NCBI GenBank assembly: GCA_030685235.1
Contig: MU839134.1
Span: 186,001 to 250,000, forward strand
Reading direction: 5' to 3'
DNA length: 64,000 nucleotides
Source: Copromyces sp. CBS 386.78
Taxonomy: Eukaryota > Ascomycota > Sordariomycetes > Sordariales > Sordariaceae
Shown: piece after piece, positions 1 to 15,465 of the stretch
Position numbering within the stretch: the stretch's first letter is position 1
How the letters are laid out: the number at the start of each line of letters is the position of its first letter
The notes under the pieces: generated by a model
What the model was told of the DNA's origin: nothing
Databases searched by the model: none
Seen by the model: the letters and a program-made list of their open reading frames with translations, nothing else
Position numbers and translations under genes: made by a program

Positions 1-2299
1 ATTCTTTTTCTTTAATTATTAATATCCGTTTTATTTCTTTAATTATATGTAATTTAACCGTCTACTATATTTAGAAATAATTCGCTTATTTTAATAAATT
101 TTATTTAGAAAGCGATATAGCAGCTAGATCTTCCCTTGAAACGCGTTAGTACGGATTTTTGGGCAACTCCTAATATCCCGAATTTGGCCCTCTTAATTAA
201 AAAGAGATTCGCCCCTCCGATTTATATAGACCTTACGCTTATATATCCCTTTATTATTAAAAATAATCCTAAATATATTAACGAGAGGTTTAATAGAAAG
301 AAGTAATTCCTTTTTAAAATTTATATTAACCCTTTTATAAATTTTATTATACCCGATAATCTTTAGGGTATAGAGGGTTACGCGTTTAATAAAATCTTTG
401 CGCGCGAAGTGCAAATTTTTACTATTATTTAATTTAAGTTTGTAAACTAATTATATTTAGAATAGGTATTACCTTTAAACCCTACCGCCTTTAAAAAATT
501 TATTAATATTTTTCCGCTAGTTAGTAAATATTATTATATTTTTCTTTCGCTAATTATTAACGAGGGTAAAATTTCTTTTCAATATATATTTATTAAGAAA
601 AAAGGAGTTTAATTATATAGTCTTTATATTATATCCTTTATAAAAAAGAAAAAATATATTTTAAGTCTTTTAATTTAAAGTTTCGGCCTTCCGTACGAAT
701 CCGTTCGTCCTTATTTTCTTTAATGATTTTTTATTAATTACTTTTATTTCTAAAAATTACTACCTATATTTTTATTGCGTTTCCCGGCTCTAAAAGACCT
801 TCGTTTCTATTTTTATAGCGGAAGGGAAATAAAAAACCCTAAATATTTAGGCCCCTTTCTTAAATTACGTATTTATATTAACTAATATTAAGGGGGGGAT
901 TTACAAGAATTATACTTAATTCGGTAAAAGAGCCGATTAATATAATTCTTCTATAGAAAACCTCTAGGACTTCAAATTTCTCGCTTAAAAGGACCCTAAT
1001 TTCGTTCGCCTATATTATATTATAATTAGTAATTATAATTAAAGGGGTAATTTTTTAATTATTAAAGGTATTAGATAAGAAGATTAAATTAAAGCTAAGG
1101 TATAAATCCTTTATAAAATTCGCTATTAGGCCGACTATATTATATTCGAATATTATTAGTTAAGTTTAAAAGGTAGTAATTATATTATTCGTAATAATTA
1201 TAAATCGGAGAAGAATAAGGAAAAATTTCTATCCTTTTAATAGAACGACGGCGACGATAATAATAAACCTTCTAATAGAAATTTAAATAATAATATTAAA
1301 ATAGGAGATAACGAAGAAGAATCCGATAAAAATTTCGATAAGGATAAGGAGTATAAAAATAAAGCTGAAGATAAGGATAATAATTGTACGGTAAAATAGT
1401 AGGCTATACAAGTAGTAATTAATATAGAGAGAACTACTTTATTAAGGAAATTTTAGGAGGATTAGAAAATTATTCTTAAGAAGGCTCCTAAAAGGAAAGA
1501 GATTAGTAAGGAGGAAACCCCTTCTATTAGTAACGATAATTCTAATAAGAATATTAATAATAATAGCGATAATAGTAGTATAAAATTAGAATTATCTAAA
1601 GCGAAGGTTAAAATTGTAAAAATAAAAGAGCCTATTATTTTTAAGCTACGCCTTAAGAAGATTATTAAATATAAGGGGAATAGCGAAGATCCCTTCTATT
1701 AGCAATTAGGGTAGTATAAGAGCGTTGAAATTTAAATACTGAAGGAATTAGGTATTTCCTATATATAAGTAAAAGAATAATAAAAGAAAAGATTATAAAA
1801 ATTTTTCTAATAGTAGGATAAGAGTCTTCCTTTAGTACTTTCTTCCTTTAGTACGGATTTATACTTAATTATTTAGTATTTTAATCTTCCTTTCGAAAGT
1901 AAGTAGATACCAATCGACTACTTTCGTAATAATAAACCTAAACTATAATAATAATAAAAAGGAAAAAGAAATATAAAAAGGAAAAGGGTAATATAATATA
2001 TAATAGAAATGCTAGTATTTTAATTATTTAGTCCAGATCTGCTCCTACCCAAAAATATAATTCCCTTCAATAAAGAATAAATTAAGAATTTTATATTATA
2101 AAATTAGGGGGGGAACTTCCCTTAATTAATTAATATATAGGTAAAGATAAAGGAAAAGTAAAAGGAGTAATAGAAATAAATAATAAAATAAATAAAGTAC
2201 AAAGGAAAAATCTATCTATAGACGAAGTATAGATTAACGTAACTAATAATTAATTTTCTATCGAAGCTTATATTCCCGGTAGCCTCCTCCTAAGTATTA

Positions 2300-5200
2300 T
2301 AACCTCAATTTTTAACTTCCTAAAATTACGCTTTATTCTATCCTTAAAAGTAATATTCTATATCCTCTTCTTCTCCTTCTCCTTCTCCTTCTTCTCAACC
2401 TCCTAAAATATAGATTCTTCCCGTAATATTCGCCCTAATATTTCCTCTACAATTAATTTATCGTCTTCTAAGTTAGGTTCCCTTATATTTTCTATAAGGC
2501 TAATCTATTCCCTTCCAAATCTTAAACTCGGTTCTATAGTATTTAATATCATTCTATCCTTAAATATAAATTTTTTAATCCTTCTAACGTTTATAAATTT
2601 ATTAAGCGGTATTCTATCGAAAATATTAATATAATATATATTTCCCGAAATAGAAATTTAATATATATAGTAAAATCCTTACTAACGATAAGATAATTTC
2701 TATATAAAATTTATATTAATCCTACGAATACTATCGTACTTTAAAATTAAATTGTTAATTTCGATTTAAATATTTTCCTATCGTATTTTTTACTAATCTT
2801 ATTTATTACGGTAATTAGCTATTACTTCCCTTATTATAGCGACTTTTTCTATTGCCTAAATAAATTTATATTTAATATCCTTATATATTTTAGCGACTAT
2901 ATAAAATAGTTCCTCCCTAATTATTTACCTATTATCGTTTTTCTAATTAATAACCCGTTATAATAGTAAATTAAATTCAATAGGGGAAATAGGGTTATAA
3001 CTATATATAAATTAGAAAGGTATATATTTATAATTTCCTTTAATAGTTGTATAATCGGCGAAAAGGATATAAGGGAAATACTTTTTCTAATCAATACTTT
3101 TACCGTCGATTATTTTTATTAGTAAGGAGGCAATTATTACGTACCCTTATTCGTTCGTACTATTAGCTTTAGAATTATAAGGCGTAATATATTCTTTAAA
3201 GATCTTAAATTAGAGTAAATATTTTATTATAACCTTTTAGAATTTTAGACTACTATTTACTAAGATTATAAGAAGGTATCCCTACCTTAAGAATAATTAC
3301 TTAAAGAATGCTTTTACCTTCGTAAATATAATATTAGGAAGAAGGGTTACCTCGATATAGCCCGTAAAGTCGTTTCGTACTTCTAAAAGGGAAATTTTCT
3401 TATCGTTTAGTTTTAGAAAGTATTAAATATCTAATATCTATTTCCCGAAGGGATAGGAATTAGGATAAGACTAGTAATAGCTATCCTTAAAACGTTTCGG
3501 GTTAAATATTTAATATTAAGGGTAAAAGCGGATTATTTTTTCAATTTAAATATATATACCCTTCTAATAGTAATGCTTAATAATACGCCAATATATTCTT
3601 TTACGGCTTTAATAGCCTATTTCGTCGTAATAACGGGTTATAATCTACTAACGCTCCTTTAAGTTATTAATAAATTATTAGAGAACTTATATTAGAATGG
3701 TTAGCCGTAACTAGAGAATACCGTTTTAAATTATAAATTTAAGGGTATTACTATAGAATTAACGTCTTATAATTATACCCTTTAAATATATAAATATTTT
3801 AAAGGTTATTAGGTATTTAATAATCTCTTTTAACTATTCTAACTAATCTCCCTTTAAAATTAGTTTATTAAATTTATCGGCTTAGTTAGAATAGATTTAC
3901 GTATTAATAAAGTCGTTAATATCCTACTTATACTCCTTTTCGTATAGATTAAAAGGCTTTAATAACTTGTAAAATAGACTATTAACTACTATATTTTTAG
4001 AATTAAGGATATACTTAACTTTAAAATTAAAAAGTTTAATTTAAATAATTTACTATATTAATAGTATTCTAAAAATATTATTAATAATATTATTTAATTA
4101 ATAGACTAAAATTATAGCGTTAGTTTTAATAACGAAATAAATGCTAAATAATTGCCTTTTTAACCGTTTTAAAGCGTAAAGAAGACCCCGAAATTCCTTC
4201 TTTATAGTATTATAATACTTTTTAGTATTAGATTAAATCCTACTCTTAAAGCGATATAAGTATTTTTTTCCGTCGGGGCCGATCTATTTTAAAACTATTC
4301 CTTAACCTTCTAATAATATATTTATTATAAAGTAAATTATTTTATAACGTTCGTCGTTATAAATTAGTATAGCGAGGATTAGTACTATAGTAATTAAATA
4401 TTAAAAATATTTTATTGCGAACTATTCGTTTTTAATTTACTACTATTTAATACCCTTTTTTATTAATATATAAAAGGGGATTATAATAATACCGAAACCT
4501 TTAATCTAAATCTTATAGTACTTTACAATATTTAGGAAGGAGCGGACTTCCTCTACGCCCTTCCTTTTCTTATTAGGATTTTCTTTATAGTAAATCTATT
4601 TATTAATTTTAATAATTTTATCCTTATTTAATATTTTCCCTTTAAATATATATAAGTACCCGATTAATATTATTTCCTTTTAATATTATTATAATTTAAT
4701 AATTATAATCGTTCTTCTAACTAATTTAACGTTAAAAAGTACTTTATCGATATTTATAAAATACTTTAATACATATTTCTTAATTCCCTTAGTATTAATC
4801 CGCTTTTTAATATAATTTAACTGAAGTTTTTTAATATAAATATTATCGAAGTATAGTTAGTAAATATTAAGGATTAAATTATAGAGTATTCGAATTATAA
4901 TTTTTATAAATTATATAATAGAATTAATACCTCTTTATAGTAGAGTAATTATCCGAAATAGGCTAAAAGGGGTTGTAAAAATAGTAATATTTCGACTAGC
5001 TTCTTCGAAGGGGATTTAATCGTATTTAGAAAAAAGGTCTAGTAAAAATATTATTTTATAACCTTTAAAGGCTTTATTGAATTCCTTATAACCCGGTAGT
5101 AGGTTAACATCTTTTAATATTACTTTATTAATTTTCTAAGTATCGTTAATTAAGCGTAGACTCTTATCCTTCTTTATAATTAAAAACCAATTATTATAGT

Positions 5201-8200
5201 ATACTATATAATTTTCTTCTAAAATCCCTTTTTTAATCTTATCCTTCAATAAATTGTATATTTTAATATAGAAAGCCTTTAATATTAGAATAGATTTTAA
5301 TTATTAGGTAGAATAAGGGATAGTACGGATTTACTAAAGGGGAATAATATTGGGATATAATTTACTATATTTTATAAAGTCCTAAATTAGAATTTATTCC
5401 TTATTATAAAGGATATAAGTGAAAAATTTAATCTCTCTTTCGTTAAAAGTATTTTAAACCTTTTTAAATATAGTTTAGAATTGCTCTTTTATTAGCTTCG
5501 ATTTACGGATTAATTCCGTAAACTTTAAAATAATATATTAATTTTACTCCGAGCCGAAATTTTTAAATAAATTAGCAATCTGTTCTTTTACTACTTCTAA
5601 CCTCTTTATCTTCCAATTTAGGTCCCTATTTAATTTTAAACTATTAGAAACCGTATTATTAATTAGATTAATTTTCTAATTTACCCGCTTATATATTATA
5701 TAAATCTATATTACTACTTTTAGTCTTCCTTTAAAAAACCCCTCTTTATAAATATTAACCTCCTTTAATAATTTTGCTAAAGTCCTCTTTATACGCCGAC
5801 GAACCTACTTAGAAATTTATACTTCTTCCCTATTATTTTTTATAATCCTTTCCTAAACCTCCCGTAATTTTTTATATCCGTCCCTCTCTTTTTATAAAAA
5901 ATTTAATAGCTAATTAGCTACCGTATTTAGTAATAGTATAATCCGTTTATTATTTTCTTTAAATTCTATTTATTTAGGTAATTTAATTACTTTTCCTACT
6001 TATATTTTCGAATCCTCCCTTTCTTTATAAATATTCGAAGATATAATTATAATAAGAGAATTAAACCTACTATTGGTCTTCCTTTAAAATTTCTAAATTA
6101 GTAATTAGTGTAATGCAGATTATTACCCTTTTAAAGGTTATAATTATATAATTTTTCCTTCCTTTATTATAAATTATATAAATATTAGTATCCTAAAAAA
6201 ATAATAACCTTAGGATAATATTATAATTGGGTAAAATTTATTCGGTAATAAAAAAATAAATTTCTCTTCTTTTATTAAATAAATAGACTTTTTCGTACGT
6301 TTTATTAAGGAATCCCCTCTTACCTTTATTACTATTAATATTAGCAATTTAAATAGAAATATTTTGAAGACTTAAATTATTAATTAATATTTTATTAATA
6401 GTATTATATTTAACCCCCGTATTTAAAAGAATTACGACCTTCTTACTTCCTTTATATTTAATAGAAATATAAAGCGTAAGTAAAGGAGTAAGGCGGATTA
6501 TATCTCTTTTAAATAAAGAAGATTTATCGACGAATTTTATATAGTTAATTGCTAGCGCTAAAATATTGCGAGGTAAAACAATTCGGGTAGGAGCGGATCC
6601 GCTCCTTTTCTAATTGCTAAAATTCCGCTATTCGAATATAGAAAAAATATTTTTATTAAAATTAAATTAACCGAATAATAAATCTCCTCTTTATTTAGTA
6701 ACCTCTATAAAATTAATTAATAATATCTTTATAAAATCTTATTTATTAATAGATATATTATTAATTTAAATTTTTACTAATATAATAAGAACGAATTTAT
6801 TAACTTTAAAATTATTATTAGGGATAATATTATTATAATATTTAAATTATACCCTAAAGATCTTATCCTTACTATAAAGGACGTTTAAAAATTGTTCGAC
6901 CTAATTATAAATAATTCTAGCGTTAATAAAGTTATTATAAATAATATCCTCGACGGTAATAATAACTTTAGCGTTTATAAATTTAGCCGCTATAGGGTTC
7001 TACTCCTTTATTTTAAAAATAATATCCTTAGTTTTAACTTCTTTAGTAGGGAGTTAATTAGTATTATTCTCCTTCGTTATAAAAGAAACTTTCTTCGATA
7101 TTATTTTTATTATTGGTACTATCAGTGTTAATATAAGGGTAGGAATAGATTCGCGTACGCGGGCTTTATTTTCGAGAGTCGTACTAGGCTATTTAAATAT
7201 AATATTAATATCCCTTAGTATAAAAGGATAAGAAAAAGGAAATATAATTATAAATTTTTAAATAATATTTTTTGTCCAAAGCCTCTTTAATTTACTAACG
7301 GTTATAATAACAGTCTTTTAAAGGGTATAAATTTACTTTTTATTATTAATAATTTCCTTAATTTAAATAAAAATAATTGGCCGGGTTTAAATAATATAAA
7401 TATTAATTACCTGGTCGCTAATTAAGGACGAAAGTTTATATAATTTATTAAATACTTCCGTTATATTATAATTAACGGCGGTTCCGGATTTTTTTTAGGC
7501 TTAAATTTAGTTCTAGCGTACTTTAATACCTTTAGGGTTTAAAAGAACTTTAAAAAATAGGATAAATAGTAAGTTTTTAATATCCTTTTATTATTAATAA
7601 TTAAATTTTTACCTTTTAAAGTCTTTATAATTAATATATTCGGGACTTAAGGTTATAAAGGAGCGGATTAATTTCCTAAAAGTATTAACGTTATAAATGT
7701 AATTAAAGAAATTCCTATCGATAAAGTTATTATAATTTAATATAACTCCCTTATAAATAGTAGGAAGTATAGACCTCTCTTTATTATATAATTTTTAAAT
7801 TAAAATATTATAGCGGGTATTAATATTTTTTTTAGGATAAGTAGTAAAATAATACCCTATTTCTCCGTAATAATAGCACCGCTATAGACTTATTCCTCCT
7901 TATCTTCTATAACCTTTACTTCTACTTCTAGTAAACGTATTTTAATTAATTTAAACGGCGTTAATATAAGTATTTAAAATCTAGGTCGGCTAATAGGTAA
8001 TAAATTGAGGGGGAATATTAGGAATAGTAATTTATTAGAATTAATAGTTAATAATAGCGTTCTAAGCGATTATAAATTATTTTATTAACCGGGCTAACTT
8101 CTCTATAGTATTTTCAATAGTACTAGATCCGCTCCTAATTATAATTTTAATTTTAATCCTAATCTTCTTAATAGAAACCTTTACGGAAGTTTCTTCTTTA

Positions 8201-9000
8201 AACGATAAAGAAGAAGAATCTATATTAACGATTTATTTACTTTTATACTTATTCTTCTTAATAGAAATCTCTTTTTTATTATTATTAATATTATTAAATT
8301 TACTAATATTTAAATTATTAAATTATTTAATTACGAGCTTAGTTAACTCTTAGGAGAATTTAGTCTATTTTATAGTATAAATATCGTTTTTATACTTCTT
8401 TAAGAAGGAAGTAATTATATATTTAGTATTAATATATAATTTCCGGTACAAACTCTTAACGGTATTATAGTTAGTAATATACTAATTTATAGTAAATTAG
8501 CAAGCTAATAAGGCCGAATAAGTAAAAATAGTATTAATAATTTTGCCTTTCTTATAAAGGACGCGCCTAGTATAGAACTTCTTTAATATAAAAGAAGTAC
8601 TATTAATTTATTTAAAATCTTTAGCTTTATAAGTTATTTTAAATTATTAAGTAAATTCGTCCTAAATATAAATCCCCTTCGCTTTAAAATCGTAGAAAAT
8701 ATTTTTACCGATATTTTTAGGGTTTTTCTTATATTATTAAAATTAAATAGTAATTTTAAATTCGTCGTTACCGAATTTATAAATTCCGACCTTTTCTTCG
8801 AATAATTTAAAGTATTTAAAAACCTTTTTACTATCGAACTTCTTCTTAAGGATAATATTGCGAATAAAAGTAGCGTTATTAACGAAGAAGGTAGTAATAG
8901 CGTTTAGGGTTATTTTAATAGCGGTAGAAGAAATAATAATAGGGGGAGAAGTAATAAAAGGGGTTCCTTTAAAGGAAGTAATAAAATTAGATATATTAGG
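2300..9000 (-). mobile_element. Degenerate Ty3/Gypsy retrotransposon (left copy)
   Basis: Read on the minus strand with stops tolerated, about 5,250 to 4,850 shows a reverse-transcriptase N-terminal region: a WFLIIKKD-like segment followed by SLRLINDT and then a LLDLFSKYD-like catalytic strand. About 7,890-7,830 shows a damaged Gag zinc knuckle (cysteine-tyrosine-rich, CYYYGEIGYY, with histidine and cysteine positions lost by C-to-T changes). The order zinc knuckle, protease region, RT along the minus strand fits one Gypsy element. I could not pair LTRs, so the ends are approximate. All frames carry many stops, so no protein can be made. Confidence 0.6.
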
Positions 9001-10199
9001 TAGTACGGATTTATAAGTTATAAAAGGGTAAAAATATTATATAATATTATATTAATATTCGAAATAATTAATAATATTAATATTATTATTTAGTAAAGTA
9101 TAGATTTGCCCCTCCTTATCCGTATTTTCTTTGTAAAAGTATTTTAATATTGTTAGTAAATTAAGTCACTCTTCGGAATTTCGTAATAATTTTATTTCAA
9201 AATTTTCTGAAAAGTAGGTCCTGCTAATTACTTCCTTACTAATTACTTTTACCTCTTTTAATAATATTCCGAAATTTTTAAAAATATTAAGAAAAGTTCG
9301 GATTACTAGAATAAAGAGCTTTATAATAATTTTAATTAACTGGAGAATAAATTCTTCGTATAATTCGCGAATATTTAATTACCGAACGTTAATTAATTAA
9401 AAGTAGATTTTTACCGCCCTATTAACCTTTAGTCTTTATTATTTAAATTCGTTTTCCGAAATTCTATTCTTATTCTTTTTAGTTCGGTTTCGTTTAATTC
9501 TATCGTTAAAATCGGTTCTTTCTTTCTTCGTTTCGGTTCTAATATCTTCTTTCTAGGTCGTTGAACTAGGGTTTCTATTAACCGCTGCTAGCAAATCGCA
9601 GTATTGTCGGGGAAACGGAAATTCGTATATATTTGAAATTAAAGTTTCTTATAAATTAAGTAAAAGATTTCGTTACCGATGGAATTGATTAGTTCCTCGC
9701 TATTCGAATTTTAATTTTTGAATTAATATCCTGAAAGCTTTGGGGATAACTTTAACGTTTATAAGAAGCCTTAGCCGAAGGCTCCCTAAATTTGTATTAA
9801 CTAATTTAATTGGGAGTTTAAAATTTATTTCGTCCTTATTACTATTTAAAATAGAGTAAAATTATATTTATAAAGGAACGGGGCTATACTATATAAATTT
9901 GTATAGCGAGGAGTAGATTTAGAATTAATAATTTTGTTCGTAGAATTGGATAGAGTTATTAAATTATAATTATAAAACTACTAAAAGGAAAGATAAAAGG
10001 TAAAGTAGAACTTTACTTCTATACTTTTTTTAAAATAGCGAAGTACGGATCTAGAGGTCGGTATTAAAGAAGATAGGAGGTACTTTACAAATATAATTAA
10101 AAATTTTAAAAGGGAGTATTATAAAGATTTTAGGAATATTAGTATTTAATTTATTATTTTCTACTTACTTTCTTCGTTATCTATAATTTGAAAGGGGAT

Positions 10200-13100
10200 A
10201 CCATCCTTCTTATACTTTTCCATCTTCAACCCCTATTCAGCCCTAGAGCAAATCCGCTCCTCAGTATCTTAGCTCCACAAGTATTTTAACATTTATTCTA
10301 ACAAAACGCCCCAACTTATTACTATTTTATATAATTATAGCTTCTTTAATAACCCGTCCGCCAAATTTAATTTCCCTACCCAATATTCAATACTAAAATT
10401 ATACACTACTAATTCTAATACCTAACGACTTTGCTTCGCGCTAACCTTATCCTTACTCTAGAAATATTAAAAGTTTAAATAATCTATAATTATTAGGAAT
10501 AATTCGTCCGTATATAATAAATATTACTTTTATACTTTTAACGCCCCGATAATAATTAATAATTCCCCGTTTCCAACGCTATACCGAATTTCCTCCGGCA
10601 ATTTCTTCCTCGAAAAAAATACAATAAAATATTACTAAATATTATATAATTACGTTAATACTACCCTAATCGCGAAATCCGACGCGTCTATTTCTATTCG
10701 GATAAATAATAACGAATCGAAGTACTTCAATATAAATACTTTTTAAATAACTATTTTAACTCTTCGAACACTACTTTTACCTTATTTAACAATTCGAACA
10801 ATTATTATTTATTTCCCTTCAATAATTCCGTTAATAACATTATTACTTTAAAATACAATATTATAAACTATTAATAAAAATTAATAAACCCTAAGAAAAC
10901 TTAAATATTATAAATATTCGTTAGGGCTTCCTAATCTACGATCGCCTCTACCCGCTCTAAGTCTATTAAAATACCTTCCGGCAATATAATATAATTTTTA
11001 AATAATACTTTCTAAGTATAAAATTCGTATTTACTTAGGTTAATATAGAAATTACATTCGTATAATCGTTAAAAGACTTCCTTAATATATTTATAATAAT
11101 TCTTTTTATTTTTACTATAAATTATAATATTATTAAAATAAGTAATATAAATAGTATTAATTAATTTTATTAAAGTATTATTAATATATATTTAAAACGT
11201 CGCCGGAATATTAATTAACCCTATAAATATAATTAAAAATTCGTAATACCCGTACTTCGTACGAAATATTATCTTCTCCTTATTTCCCTACCTAATGTAA
11301 ATATAATAATAAACGTTTTTTAAATCCAATTTAATAAAGATCTTTACCGACGCTAACCGGTCTAAAATTTCCCTAATTAGTAGTAACGCTATACAATTTT
11401 TCTTTATAACCTTATTAAACGCCCGGTAATTAATATATAACTTTAATTTACCTCCTTTCTTAAAAATAAAAATAATAGGAGCCCCTACCGAATTAATAGA
11501 AGGCCGAATTTATCTTTTATATAACGCTTTTACTAACTATTCCTAAAATATTTTTAATTCTTTAATATTAAATATATAAATCGGTCCCTAGGGTATAAAT
11601 ATCCTTTCTTCTAAATTAATATAATATTTAAAATAATTATATTATAATAAAAGGGCGGCCGCTACTTCGAATACTTATCGGAATTCCTTATATTCGAGTA
11701 GAATTATCGGTTTAATAATGGTAAACGTTACGTCCTCTTCTAATTCGGGCGGTACTAAAAGTATTAATTCTAATAAAAATTCTAATAAGGGATAAATTCC
11801 ATTTAATATAATACGAAAAACTTTAAAAAGTATATTAAAAAATATAATAATAAATATATTAGAATAAATACCGGATAGACCTAGGTTAATAAAATAGGGT
11901 AGAAAATTCTATTTAAATTAATATAGGTACTTCGAACAGAATATTAGCAAATAACGGAGGATTAAAGTTCCGAAAGGCCTATAACGCTTCTTTTAAATCT
12001 AATATCAAAATAGAATCCTAACATAGTTTATAAAAATAAGCCGCAGCTTTATAAACCTCCTTCGTTAATTCCCGGCTTATATTTAAATCGTTAACCTTAA
12101 TACGGAAATAGAATTTCCTTCGGGACTAATTAATCTTAAAATTATATTCGTAAAACTAAGGATAGCCAAAAATAATATTAATACTAAAAGAATTAACAAT
12201 AGTAAACGTAATCCTATACTTCCGCTAAATATTATAGGAATTATATAATTTAATAAAATAAATAATTAAACCTTATACAGGGACGGGTTAAAAAGAGAAA
12301 TTAATAAAATAGTAATTTATAAATTTAATTTTAATATTTATTAAGAGTAAATACCTCCTAATAAAATTCAATTCTACGCTAGAATTTATTAACCTATATA
12401 TTTTCCGCTAATCCTTATAAATCTTTATTAATAATTTCGTATTTAAATTTAATTACAATATACCCGCGCTTTCTTAGGCCGATATTATCTTTACTAATAT
12501 AATTAATTTAGCATTCGTATTTTAGGCCAGCGCTTTAGAGGCTTAAAAGTAATTATATACTATATATTCAATTTAACCGTAATTAAAATAAGCCTTCTTA
12601 ATATAAGTAAACGCAATATAACTAATATTACTATATTTATAATAAGTACTACGCAGCTTCGCTTAAGTATAACGGTTATAAATATAATTTTATTAACTAT
12701 AATAACTATAAGTAATATTAGGGTTTATTATAAAGGGAAGAAAGGGATAACGGGTAATAAATTAACTAATAAAAATAGAATTAGAAATAAGAATAGAAGT
12801 AGAAGACGGAATAATAATAAGAAAAGAAGACAATAATAATTGATTAGAAAAGGATATTTAAAATTAATAATATTACGCAAATAGTTCGGAATTAATTTCG
12901 AAGCCCTCTAACCGTTTTATATACGCTACTACCTAATTTAAAGTATTAATACCCGCCATTATTAAAATACTTTTCTACAATTAAAGATAAAAGTGGTTAA
13001 TTTAAATAACGACGTACGGGTATTTTTATTACTTATAGGGCAAATTGAATTTTTCAGCGTAATATCAATTATAGAAATTACAAACAAATTCTATAGGGCT

Positions 13101-14100
13101 TTAGTACATTCGTTCGAAATTAATAAAAGTATTACGTTCAATATTCTATATATTAGTATTAAATTCCTTCTTTAAAAAATTTTAAAGTTTTAACTATATA
13201 GGCTCGTTATAAATAAGGTTATAGCCTAATTATTTTTTAAAGCCGGTAATATAATAAATTTAAACGTTTTTAAAATTACTTTCGATATAGTTAATAACGT
13301 AATTAATAGAAGTATTAGGGAAGTCTTTATAATAATTATTAATATTATAAATATAATTATAAAATTAAATATAATTTTCGCTTATAAACTTAATAATATT
13401 ATACTTAGGACGGTAATCGGAAGAAGATAATTAAAAAATTAAAATAGGCTAGGAGGATATAGGGGATTTAAGGATAATAATTAGCAGAGCGATAATAGGA
13501 GGCGGAAGTATAATAAAGAGGCGAACTTAATTATAAAAGAAATAGTCCTTATAATAAAAGCCGAAAGGAATAGGAAGGTAATTACTATATTAATCGCTTT
13601 TTAATAAGTCGATAAAAGTATACTAATTTTAAACTAATATATACGACGGGAAGTAAGAGAATAAAAATTAGATAACGTTAGCGTAGACTTCGAAGAATTT
13701 ACGCTTATATTTAAGGGTATTAATTTTAAAGTAATTAAAATAATTACGGGTTTTTTTAAAGAAATAGGACCGGTTATTATCGCTATTATTATCGTCTACT
13801 TCTTCAATAGTAAATTAGTAATAAGGGGGGAATATAATTAGAATAACGATATTAGGGTTTTAGGAAACGGTAATTCTAAGCGGCGAGGAAAGTAGAAAGG
13901 TATTGGCGGCCGGTAGTATAATAATACAGTCTTATATTACAAAAGAGGTATAAGAACGAATGCGCGAACTTCGGCGGGTAATTTAGGAAACGGAACGACC
14001 GCTACGTATTTGTATTTTATTAGTATCGGCTTAATTCCTATAAAGGTCGAAGCTTTAACGTATTAAAATAGTAGAAGTAAGTAGGTTAAAGTAACTATAA
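10200..14100 (-). mobile_element. Degenerate Ty3/Gypsy retrotransposon (second copy)
   Basis: Minus-strand translation with stops tolerated gives a reverse-transcriptase palm at about 11,460-10,870: LDLKNVYYYI, FRTKYGYYEF, a YFNNIIIYSKN segment standing where the YxDD box belongs, and VFLGFINFY at its end. About 12,620-12,560 reads like a Gag zinc knuckle (YFNYG...IEYIVYNY) that has lost its cysteines. Both Asp codons of the catalytic box have become Asn, as C-to-T change on the opposite strand would cause. It differs from the relic at 2.3-9 kb, so it is a separate family or insertion. LTRs were not identified; the limits are approximate. Confidence 0.6.
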
Positions 14101-15465
14101 ATAGGGTAAGTACGTAGGGAAACTAAGTTAGGGGGGAGAGTAAAAAATGAATTGAAATCTAATTTTTTTATTCCGGAGTTAACGGAAGTAACTATTTATA
14201 ATATTATTCCTTTAATCTTATAGTAGCTGAGGCCGGAGCGGTATTACCGTTATCCGACGCTACGATACGGCGCTAACTAGAATAACTCGCTAGCTTCTAA
14301 TATCTCGCCCCAAGCCTCTACGAAGCTAGCCAACTAACAGGTCCTTAGCGACCTGACAGTTCGTTATTACTATTTTATAAAAGTCTTTAACTATAGTTCG
14401 GAAGGAGATTTAAAAGTTAAAATCTTCTTCAATCTTCTTATTATATTAAAATTAATAAATTTTTACTTAATTATTATAAAGAAAAGATCTAATTGCGTTA
14501 TAGAATTTTAGAAATTAAAAGTCGGGTTCGTTAGCGCTGGAAATTTGCCGAACGATATAGAAGGCTATAGCTAATTCTTATTAGAAAATTTAATTAAACT
14601 AATTATAATTTCCTTTTACGGGGGGTTTAAAAAGGTTAAAAAGGGTAGCCCTAATAAACTTCTTAGCTTTATAATTATTAAAAGAAGAGGATCTAAAGAG
14701 GTTATTATACTATTTATATAATTTAATACGTTAAATAAAGTTAATTTCGCAGTATTAATCTCTAATAATTTTAGTTATTTATTGATTTAACCTAATCTTT
14801 TTAATATTTAAGTCCGAAAGGGCTTTAACTTTAATATGCTAATCCTATTTCTTAGTTATATAATTATAATAATTGCGCTTATAAAAGAAGTTGTAAATCC
14901 GTACCGCATTAGAAACTCTCGTTCCCGGGTTCTTCGCTCGGCGGAGGTTTCTCCTTCGGGGGGTATACCTTAGTAATTAACAATATTAGGTTCTTTTAAA
15001 TCAATAGGCTAAGGCATTCGGTTTACTAAGTCGATATATTTCTAGAAGCCGAGATTTTAGGCCTAGGAAATAAAGGTATTTTCCTACGTAGGCTAATTCT
15101 TAAGCGCATTAAATATAACGCTATTATTAGATTTAGTTATAGACGAAGATATTATTATTTCGGATTTTTAAATCGTTAGCGATAGCTTTAAACGATTGAA
15201 TTAATAAGACTTTTAATTGTAATAATATAGGTCTAAAAGTAGGGGGTTTAATATAGTTATATTCTATATATTCTATTGTGCTAATATGCACTTAGTTCGA
15301 TATCTAGTATCTAATATAAATCCCGTAACTAATCCGCTCCTCCGAAATCCCGTGACTGTGTACGTACATATCCCCTGCCGTCTGACACAACCCCATTTCT
15401 TCCACCTTCTTGCCATTCTCTTCTCTCGACACAACTAAACGTCAACTAATCTCGCCACCTCCAAA

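Larger units (their letters stand above)
1..15300. repeat. RIP-mutated AT-rich repeat block (left)
   Basis: The whole stretch is AT-rich, very poor in CA and TG dinucleotides and very rich in TA, which is the signature of fungal RIP (CpA to TpA on both strands). No intact gene is present; the short open frames inside are chance products. Translated with stops tolerated, the minus strand shows Gag, protease, reverse transcriptase and RNase H-like pieces of Ty3/Gypsy retrotransposons, listed separately. Positions 1-2,400 hold further RIP-mutated sequence, including an acidic Glu/Asp/Lys-rich plus-strand stretch near 1,250-1,400, that I could not assign. 14,100-15,300 also holds RIP-mutated DNA with no recognised content. 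The edge near 15,300 is sharp. Confidence 0.9.

Noticed and set aside
6892..7131. 79-codon open frame on the plus strand in the left block
   Set aside because: It lies in RIP-mutated DNA of extreme AT content, has no start context or domain, and overlaps an element read on the other strand.
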